From contig JAJRPT010000123.1 of the NCBI GenBank assembly GCA_024280675.1, positions 1 to 12,455 on the forward strand: a stretch of DNA of 12,455 nt, written 5' to 3'. The DNA is from Bacteroidota bacterium. Lineage in GTDB: Bacteria > Bacteroidota > Ignavibacteria > Kapaibacteriales > UBA2268. The translations under genes and the position numbers were made by a program. Numbering within the stretch: the first letter of the stretch is position 1; each line of letters opens with the position of its first letter. Under the pieces are notes generated by a model. That model worked only from the letters and a program-made list of their open reading frames with translations, made no database searches and had not been told where the DNA came from. Shown one piece after another: positions 7,801-12,455 of the stretch.

Positions 7801-8729
7801 ACTTCCAGACTTGGCATTAATGAATCTGGGAAATCGTATGAAAAAGTCCCGTCAATGTTTTGCCCTTTTAACTCGATTAAACAGTGGTGAAGATTTTCAC
7901 AATCACGACTCGCATCCCAGGAAATAATTGCTGGTTTCATACCTTTGAGATAAGTATGGATGAGTCCATCAAATTCAGAGAAAGACTGTGTCGTTGGATT
8001 AATGCCGACATATTCACCACCTGTAGCCAAGGAAATATCAGCTAAATCTGTATTGGTATAATTTCCAATACGGGCGGTGATAAGTTCAATGTTTGCTTGG
8101 GTGAAATCGTTAATTATCTGTTCTTTACTAAATATTGTTTCATCACTTTTGGTGATGAGTAAACATATTTTTTCATTCTTTGCTTGCTCGAGGATCAGTT
8201 TTGGACTTATCATTTCTGCCCAAAATGCGGTATCAACTCTGGAGTGAAATGAATAATCTAAATTTAATATGTTCGTGCTAAAAATATCTTTTCTGGTGGT
8301 AAAATCTACATTTAAATAACATTTGTCATCATAGCTCATGAGTGCAAACTCTGAATTTGTCCCAATAAACTCTGTTGCTATCTTGTCGAGTGTAAGCCCA
8401 ATTTCCAAAAGAAGCGTAGAGTCTTCCTCCAATACAAATGAAGCAAGGTCAATTAAAACCAGAAGTGAGATGTCTTCTCTAGGGCTTTGAGCTGGGTTTA
8501 GTAGTTCAAGATTCTCAACTTCTTTTCCGTTGTCGAAAACTCTAACATCTACATTCCTGAGTGTTTGGTCTTGCAATAAGCTGTTTGCAAAAGGAAATAT
8601 TTCTGCACCCACCCTTTCGGAACTAATCATCTGTGCTGCTTTTGTAAATATACTATCGCTTGCCTTAGAGTTATTCAAGGAGCAAAGAAGTATAATAAAA
8701 ATGAATATATAAAAATGTTTAAATCTCAT
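4845..8729 (-). CDS. Giant T9SS-exported protein: VWA-like, Ig-like, WD40 propeller, cohesin-like
   Basis: A 1294-residue secreted multidomain protein of unknown function. Visible in order: signal peptide (1-23); von Willebrand A-like fold (about 86-265) starting at LLVLIDLASF and lacking the DxSxS metal site; an anchor/ASH-like beta domain (about 315-415); an Ig-like module (about 424-500) of the 'ILKPNCGEKLIVGQ...VKWTG' type; seven WD40 repeats ending in VRIWD 543-547, IILWN 585-589, LIIYS 632-636, VRMYD 674-678, VRLWD 722-726, SIKWN 776-780 and AKVWN 825-829; two further anchor-like beta domains (about 840-950 and 951-1059); a cohesin-like region (about 1062-1180); and a T9SS type A sorting domain (about 1213-1294) opening with SHYPNPSNNSS and ending with TGTYYCTI...KKIIVSGK. 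It should therefore cross the outer membrane by T9SS and be surface-attached or released. Such propellers usually bind proteins; the target is unknown. It is the first gene of the minus-strand run and starts beside the divergent intergenic region. Domain limits are by eye. Reading frame and the WD40/T9SS calls are strong; the other domain names are tentative. Confidence 0.9.
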   Translation of the reverse strand: MRFKHFYIFIFIILLCSLNNSKASDSIFTKAAQMISSERVGAEIFPFANSLLQDQTLRNVDVRVFDNGKEVENLELLNPAQSPREDISLLVLIDLASFVLEEDSTLLLEIGLTLDKIATEFIGTNSEFALMSYDDKCYLNVDFTTRKDIFSTNILNLDYSFHSRVDTAFWAEMISPKLILEQAKNEKICLLITKSDETIFSKEQIINDFTQANIELITARIGNYTNTDLADISLATGGEYVGINPTTQSFSEFDGLIHTYLKGMKPAIISWDASRDCENLHHCLIELKGQNIDGTFSYDFPDSLMPSLEVNPENKDFFSIIPHMIAPNNSDSIDFVLTAKNYEITISDIRLSNNYDGVFELRGEIDAGDTNPLILQKGDFHQLRLIYKPLDSAIVFTRILIESSDCFNSEIKITGGFPNKPPGESTVEILKPNCGEKLIVGQTFDVKWTGLLKEDVIQLDYSLDNQETWNQLAKNTSNLSYAWEVPDSPSTECFIRAIQLWPNNIGETFDFPHFGPDSAYHVNTAQFSSGGDFFVTAAEDGIVRIWDPNLRKLVIELTEHTETATYAEFSPDSKMVLSCSFDGKIILWNTDKASQDFGKIIRVYSESGTKIYSAKFSPDNKRIIAGGNNKKLIIYSAEANEILHQKDVAESKISWVDYSPDSSYYAFGGNQGIVRMYDVNTNQLVREFDTRSNVEFHKYVSHINFSPDSKLLSTINDLRKEVRLWDIETGDSLLSFYQPPHLKDIDFAELDVPAYTSFVFDESGNKFMMTSGSHESIKWNLDEESEEWKYGDSIESFKEHELKVTSVEFNFDGFQVLTASWDGYAKVWNLEDRALQSDVSDCAFSILRSEVSADDIDLGEHILGFPSITKVENHVINQSGAEFPIFHMIVTGANRDEFKILNHEESFVMGEDARLDLEIMFTPSQLGRRNAIVEIAHYQDTISFEISAMSVSPDLYIDNKFLIFDTTELGETSLLPLSSLWENSGLEDIAVDSVKITSFSPKPFKLLSNIEDTSLTLQNVFESELRFDPDYIGFYNAALRIYSSSESSYDKILLIANAVEPRIDTLTLSIGSSEGKVGEKITANLELKNISSLGIQDGIEGVDFKLSFNYSMLEPLFEFDKSELNGTVRTLTLSRNLPESVRNGEKSDALLSELGFLVALGNDTLTSLSISEIKPIGMGKIFINHEDGNFSLIGKIHDNGNKLLHDMGLSTFSHYPNPSNNSSVLKFTMAEYLRVKITLSDSRGAFVSQITDKYFDKGEYEIDIGTEKLATGTYYCTIKTALGETTKKIIVSGK

Positions 8730-8834
8730 ATTGAAAAATAATTACAAGAATTTGTTTTAAATTGCACACAGTTAATTCTAAAATTAGATAAAATAAAGTA
8801 GATAAAAGATTAAAGTGGAAAAAAAGGTTTGAAA
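8730..8834. promoter_or_regulatory. Divergent intergenic region, probable back-to-back promoters
   Basis: These 105 bp separate the start of the giant secreted-protein gene (minus) from the start of the unknown secreted-protein gene (plus), so promoters for both must lie here or just inside the genes. The stretch is very AT-rich. For the plus gene a weak sigma70-like pair, TTGCAC (8762-8767) and TAGATA (8785-8790) at 17 bp spacing, can be read, with only three of six matches in each box. No clear pair stands out for the minus direction. I see no convincing operator palindrome. Confidence 0.4.
8821..8827 (+). promoter_or_regulatory. Ribosome-binding site deciding the start at 8835
   Basis: AAAAAGG ends 7 bp before the ATG at 8835, a normal Shine-Dalgarno spacing. 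It lies only 1 bp before the alternative in-frame TTG at 8829, which favours the ATG as the real start. Confidence 0.6.
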
Positions 8835-9743
8835 ATGTATTATATCCTAGTATTTATTATCAACATTGTCTTAATTTATGGCTCATTGGCTCAAGGCGGA
8901 ATAGACCCCAGAGTGATGGAGCATTTCAAATCACGAGCAGGACAAGAAACTTTTATAAATGACACAATATGTGTGTTTTATGAATTTTCTGCTGGTGATA
9001 CTTTAATCTACCGAGTCGAAGCGTCCGACAGCCTTTCAATCAATTTCGACACACCTTTATACCGAACAAGATACGAAAAAATTGTATTTGTTGTCGATTC
9101 CCTAGACAAATTTGGTCGTTATCATATTGGCAGAACCATGACCGATTATTATGGGAAAGAGTCCAAAGGTGACTTGCGAGATATCGAAAGAAACACTTCA
9201 CCATGGCTTGGGCGAAGTATTCACTTAGTGATTGATGGAGCGGGAAAAAGATATAGCTTTGGAGTTGATGACTCTTTGACCGCCGCACTCACTCCAGGGG
9301 GAGCATTTGCTCCTACACTTTTCTTTGACATCGGCACCTATTGTGACGAGGCGGGGAAAAATTGGAATGTCAAAGTCAATGATGAGTTGCCAGAAAATGG
9401 AGTGCCATTCCCACTCTATAACTACACTTCACTCTACCGGTTCCAAAACGACATCGATACACTGGGGCAGAGTTGCAACCGCTTGGAATTTATTAGAACA
9501 GGGCAAGGCAGCTACAAACTTGAATCCACATCCACTAATGTTCATATAACAAGCAGGACAAATGGATTTGGTCTTCTCGATATTAGTAAGGATTTGCACA
9601 TACCAGTTCATTTCTACTCCACGGTCGAGCAGGTGCTAACAGTTCACAATCCTGATGGATCCAAAGTCTCGGGCTATCACTTCATCACTCAAAGCTTTAC
9701 ACTCGAAAGCTACATTCCATTCAATGCTAGCGAGAAAGATTAA
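8835..9743 (+). CDS. Secreted protein of unknown function
   Basis: A 302-residue protein I do not recognise. Residues 1-20 are a Sec signal peptide (hydrophobic ILVFIINIVLIYGSLAQ, likely cleavage near LAQ|GG) with no lipobox cysteine, so it is probably periplasmic or exported. The mature part alternates short hydrophobic and polar stretches, as in beta-rich proteins. Aromatic/glycine segments such as YEFSAGDTLIYRVEA (49-63), SPWLGRSIHLVIDGAGKRYS (122-141) and GFGLLDISKDLHIPVHFYS (244-262) look like conserved turns. It has three cysteines after the signal (46, 170, 214). There is no T9SS sorting domain, no membrane anchor beyond the signal peptide and no catalytic motif. The ATG was preferred over a TTG two codons earlier because of the ribosome-binding site. 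It is divergent from the giant T9SS protein and 115 bp ahead of the ABC importer, so it need not be in that operon. Confidence 0.8.
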   Translation: MYYILVFIINIVLIYGSLAQGGIDPRVMEHFKSRAGQETFINDTICVFYEFSAGDTLIYRVEASDSLSINFDTPLYRTRYEKIVFVVDSLDKFGRYHIGRTMTDYYGKESKGDLRDIERNTSPWLGRSIHLVIDGAGKRYSFGVDDSLTAALTPGGAFAPTLFFDIGTYCDEAGKNWNVKVNDELPENGVPFPLYNYTSLYRFQNDIDTLGQSCNRLEFIRTGQGSYKLESTSTNVHITSRTNGFGLLDISKDLHIPVHFYSTVEQVLTVHNPDGSKVSGYHFITQSFTLESYIPFNASEKD

Positions 9744-9858
9744 ATAATATTAATATTTAATAGTCAATCACTTACTAATACTTTGTTCTAAGGTATTACT
9801 TTCATAGATTAGTGGGTTGGAGTGCTTACAAAATGAGTTCATTAATTAACTAAATCCT
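9744..9858 (+). other. Intergenic region before the ABC importer genes
   Basis: These 115 bp hold no gene. Directly after the upstream stop lies a perfect AT-only palindrome, AATATTAATATT (9746-9757), too weak to call a terminator. TAATACTTTG (9776-9785) resembles a Bacteroidota -7 element (TAnnTTTG) only with altered spacing, so the promoter expected here for the importer is not resolved. No Shine-Dalgarno sequence is visible before the ATG at 9859. Confidence 0.35.
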
Positions 9859-10719
9859 ATGACTGGGAACAAAGAAAATATAGTAGACGTACGAGGCTTG
9901 CATAAATACTTTGGAACTAACCATATCTTGCAAGGTATTGACTTTCAGGCTAGGAAAGGAAATCTTATTTCTATTATCGGAAGGTCTGGTTGTGGCAAAA
10001 CTACATTTCTCCGTTGCTTGAATTGTCTCGAGATAATGGACAGAGGTTCGATTAAAATTGCTGGGATTTCACTATCGAGGGAAGCAGACTCGCTCGAAGA
10101 CATAATTAAGGTCAGCCGGAGGGTCTCAAAGATACGAACAAACATTTCAATGCCATTTCATGGATACGAAAAAGTTACATCTATTGACGAGGATTTCCAA
10201 GTCAAAGCACTTGAGCTTCGTTACCGGGTGGGTATGGTTTTCCAAGGATTTAATCTTTTTCCACACATGAATATTCTTGCAAATGTATCGAAGCCACAAA
10301 TGATAATTAAAAATACTCCAAAAGACGAAGCAGAACATATTGCGGTCACAATGTTGGAGAAAGTAGGGCTAGAGAAGTTCGCTTTTCGTATGCCACATCA
10401 AGTCTCAGGTGGGCAAAAACAAAGAGTTGCCATCGCGCGAGCCCTTGCTATGAATCCTCAAGTTTTACTCTATGACGAGCCAACTTCTTCGCTCGACCCA
10501 GAGTTGGTAGACGAAGTGACAAATGTTATGCAGCAACTAAACAAAGAGGGCATGAGCCAAATTGTGGTGACCCACTCAATGTACTTTGCTCGCAATGCCA
10601 GCGATTACGTTGTTTATATGCACGAGGGAAAAATAATTGAACAGGGCCGACCTGAGAAAATGTTTGAAAATCCTCAAGACCAAAGAACCAGAGATTATTT
10701 AAATGTATTACACACTTAA
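9859..10719 (+). CDS. Polar amino acid ABC importer, ATP-binding subunit (GlnQ type)
   Basis: ATPase that powers amino acid uptake at the cytoplasmic face of the inner membrane, paired with the receptor/permease encoded next. Motifs: Walker A GRSGCGKTT (41-49), Q-loop VFQGFNLFPH (127-136), signature VSGGQKQR (182-189), Walker B VLLYDEPTSSLDP (202-214) and H-loop VVTHSM (236-241, His239). The NLFPHMNILANV wording and overall pattern are those of the GlnQ/HisP/ArtP branch. At 286 residues it is longer than the usual 240-260, because of an insertion of about 45 residues (roughly 74-120) between the strand IKIAGISLS and the RYRVGMVFQ segment. HisP and ArtP have a shorter insert at the same place. 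The stop lies 24 bp before the next ATG, so the two genes are probably co-transcribed. The gene symbol is left empty because the substrate is unknown. Confidence 0.93.
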   Translation: MTGNKENIVDVRGLHKYFGTNHILQGIDFQARKGNLISIIGRSGCGKTTFLRCLNCLEIMDRGSIKIAGISLSREADSLEDIIKVSRRVSKIRTNISMPFHGYEKVTSIDEDFQVKALELRYRVGMVFQGFNLFPHMNILANVSKPQMIIKNTPKDEAEHIAVTMLEKVGLEKFAFRMPHQVSGGQKQRVAIARALAMNPQVLLYDEPTSSLDPELVDEVTNVMQQLNKEGMSQIVVTHSMYFARNASDYVVYMHEGKIIEQGRPEKMFENPQDQRTRDYLNVLHT

Positions 10720-10743
10720 ATCACCTAAGCTAGATTATTTTTT

Positions 10744-12246
10744 ATGAAAAGAAAAACAATAATTATATTAGCTCTATTTTTTTCAGCATTAGTATTAAGT
10801 GCTGAACAGAAGCCAGTTCTTCGTTGGGCTGCTGATGCTGAGAGTGGTGCACCATTTGTTTTTCAAAATCCCAGAGATCCCACAACATTAATCGGATTTG
10901 AAGTCGATATTATTAATGCCATAGCAAAAGAGATTGGCTATGAAACCCAATTTGTGCAAAATCAATGGGATGGACTTATTCCTGGGATTGATAGGGGAGA
11001 TTACGACATTGCAATCAATGGTTTGGAAATCACTCCTGAGCATAAACAAGCAGTCAATTTTTCAATTCCATATTATATCACTTATCAACAAATGGTGGTT
11101 CGTGCCGGGGTTGATGACATTAAAACCCTTGATGATCTCAAAGGCAAAAAAGCTGGGACACTTGGTGCCACACTTGCCGAGAAGATTCTTCGGGAAGCAG
11201 GCGGGATCGATGTCAAAACCTATGACTCCGAAGTAAATTCCTATGAAGACCTCAAAAATGGACGACTGGATGCCGTTTTAATCGACCAGCCTGTAGCACT
11301 CTATTACGCTTCTTGGAATGATGAGTTGCAGCTTGTGGGAGGTCCAATCGGCGAAGTGATTTATGGCATAGTGATGAAAAAAGGAAATAATGAGCTAAAG
11401 CAAAAAATTGATAAAGCTATTTCAAAGATGAAGAATGATGGCTCTTTGCGTCAGATATATGACTCTTGGAATATGTGGAATGAGCTGATGGCAATGTATT
11501 TTGATGATCACGCAGAATCCAGAGTTAAACCAAATAATTTCACCGATTTCCTTGCCATTCAAGGAATTGAGATGACGACCAGTGATTATATCAAAAGATA
11601 CATCAGCTTTTTGCCAATGCTAGGAGAAGCCGCAGTGATGACGGTATTGCTCAGTGTTGTTTCTATGATAGTAGCAATTATTCTTGGATTACTCCTAGCA
11701 CTGATTAGGATTTATGCTCCACGCCCTATTGCCAAACTAGTTAGTCTTTTCATTGAAATAATTAGGGGAACGCCTCTGCTAATCCAGTTATTTTTTATTT
11801 TCTACGCACTTCCTTCAATCGGGATTAAGTTCAATCCAATGACGGCGGCAATAATTGGTCTGGGATTAAATTACGCTGCATACGAAGCCGAACTCTACCG
11901 TGCAGGACTCATGGCAGTGCCTCGTGGGCAGATGGAAGCGGCTATATCTTTGGGAATGAGCCGTATACAAGCCCTTCGCCATATAATTGTGCCACAAGCT
12001 GTGAGAATTGTCGTGCCTCCAGTAACTAACGATTTCATAGCACTTTTGAAAGACTCTTCACTTGTGTCTGTTATTACGATGGTTGAACTCACGAAAGTAT
12101 ATGGTCAGCTTGCCTCCACATATTATGATTATGTTGGGATTGGAATTCTGGTTGCCATCATCTACCTTCTCATCGGACTCCCTTTTGTTAAACTTTCTAA
12201 AATAGTTGAGAAGAGATTTGCCAGCGGCGGACTCAAATCACATTAA
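10744..12246 (+). CDS. Amino acid ABC importer: substrate-binding protein fused to permease
   Basis: A 500-residue fusion giving receptor and membrane channel in one chain. Residues 1-20 are a signal sequence. Residues of about 25-245 are a family 3 solute-binding domain: LIGFEVDIINAIAKEIGY (49-66), GDYDIAINGLEITPEHKQAV (85-104), NFSIPYY (105-111), LKGKKAGTLGATLAE (132-146) and GRLDAVLIDQPVALYY (173-188). A linker leads to a HisM/GlnP-type permease domain (about 285-490), with hydrophobic segments near 297-323, 331-360, 365-388, 420-445 and 462-484. It carries RGTPLLIQLFFIFYALP (341-357) and the ATPase-docking loop EAAISLGMSRIQALRHIIVP (398-417). Receptor-permease fusions are known, for example GlnP of Gram-positive bacteria. 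A membrane-tethered receptor would face the periplasm. Asp181 corresponds to the ligand amino-group contact of GlnH/HisJ, but the usual ligand-binding arginine is His100 here. The substrate is unknown. Confidence 0.94.
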   Translation: MKRKTIIILALFFSALVLSAEQKPVLRWAADAESGAPFVFQNPRDPTTLIGFEVDIINAIAKEIGYETQFVQNQWDGLIPGIDRGDYDIAINGLEITPEHKQAVNFSIPYYITYQQMVVRAGVDDIKTLDDLKGKKAGTLGATLAEKILREAGGIDVKTYDSEVNSYEDLKNGRLDAVLIDQPVALYYASWNDELQLVGGPIGEVIYGIVMKKGNNELKQKIDKAISKMKNDGSLRQIYDSWNMWNELMAMYFDDHAESRVKPNNFTDFLAIQGIEMTTSDYIKRYISFLPMLGEAAVMTVLLSVVSMIVAIILGLLLALIRIYAPRPIAKLVSLFIEIIRGTPLLIQLFFIFYALPSIGIKFNPMTAAIIGLGLNYAAYEAELYRAGLMAVPRGQMEAAISLGMSRIQALRHIIVPQAVRIVVPPVTNDFIALLKDSSLVSVITMVELTKVYGQLASTYYDYVGIGILVAIIYLLIGLPFVKLSKIVEKRFASGGLKSH

Positions 12247-12279
12247 CTAATTCTTTGGTATCAAAAACACTTTTCTAAA

Positions 12280-12455
12280 ATGAAAATTACTTTACTCGTT
12301 TTTATTATTTTATTTTCTAAATCCTCAGTTTCTTCTCAAGAAGCAATCAATGATATAATCAATTCTTCGCAGAATACAGAAGATATTATAGAGCTTTCGC
12401 TAAAGAGGAAATCACTCGACAGCTTGTCGAACTCTATCTCCTTTTTGCCCAATCT
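12280..12455 (+). CDS. Secreted protein, probably leucine-rich repeat, N-terminal part only
   Basis: An open frame begins with ATG at 12280 and runs off the right edge (58 complete codons). Residues 1-20 form a signal peptide (MKITLLVFIILFSKSSVSSQ, cleavage probably near SSQ|EA). Residues 36-58 plus the next, incomplete codon read IIELSLKRKSLDSLSNSISFLPN(L). Hydrophobic residues fall at the positions of a typical 23-residue leucine-rich repeat (LxxLxLxxxxLxxLxxxIxxLxxL), as in a first or capping repeat. One repeat is all that is visible, so this is a suggestion. It lies 33 bp after the permease stop on the same strand and could be in the same transcript. Confidence 0.75.
   Translation, partial: MKITLLVFIILFSKSSVSSQEAINDIINSSQNTEDIIELSLKRKSLDSLSNSISFLPN

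Noticed and set aside
8829..8834. TTG start two codons before the ATG of the unknown secreted protein
   Set aside because: The AAAAAGG ribosome-binding site would be only 1 bp away; the ATG at 8835 has a 7-bp spacing.
9746..9757. AATATTAATATT palindrome as a terminator after the unknown secreted-protein gene
   Set aside because: It contains only A and T, is short, has no loop and is not followed by a T run; a stable RNA hairpin is unlikely.

Overview
The window is AT-rich, compact bacterial DNA that reads as chromosomal. Two features point to the Bacteroidota/Chlorobi (FCB) side of the tree. The first is a very large secreted protein ending in a type IX secretion (T9SS) type A sorting domain. 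The second is a histidine kinase of the 'AHQLGTPLSSL' kind, which I associate with Bacteroidota-like genomes. Ribosome-binding sites are weak and A-rich, which also fits. Cargo that combines WD40, Ig-like anchor and cohesin-like modules suggests a Kapabacteria- or Ignavibacteria-like lineage, but that placement is inference.

Layout. From 8729 down to 1 every gene lies on the minus strand in one tight run: a 1294-residue secreted VWA-like/WD40 protein, histidyl-tRNA synthetase (hisS), an orphan membrane histidine kinase, dTDP-glucose 4,6-dehydratase (rmlB), a non-hydrolysing UDP-GlcNAc 2-epimerase (wecB type), and the start of another secreted protein that runs off the left edge. The gaps are 1, 6, 64 and 2 bp, followed by a 4-bp ATGA overlap, so this is probably one transcript or two overlapping ones. 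A 105-bp divergent intergenic region (8730-8834) separates this run from the plus-strand genes. Those are a secreted protein of unknown function (302 residues), a polar amino acid ABC importer encoded by two genes (a GlnQ-type ATPase and a substrate-binding protein fused to its permease), and the start of a secreted protein that probably carries leucine-rich repeats and runs off the right edge.

How the genes fit together. rmlB and the epimerase supply activated sugars (dTDP-4-keto-6-deoxyglucose and UDP-ManNAc) for a surface polysaccharide, and may be the end or edge of a larger sugar cluster to the left. The ATPase and the fused receptor/permease together make a complete importer. The secreted WD40 protein, hisS and the kinase have no obvious shared pathway; tight packing is the only link seen.

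The points most worth following are: the domain architecture of the 1294-residue protein, with a complete seven-bladed WD40 propeller exported through T9SS and a VWA-like domain without its metal site; the substitution of the usual amino-acid-binding arginine by His100 in the ABC receptor; a roughly 45-residue insertion in the ABC ATPase; and the unassigned secreted protein at 8835. I see no RNA gene, insertion sequence, CRISPR array or convincing hairpin terminator, and no intergenic stretch exceeds 300 bp.
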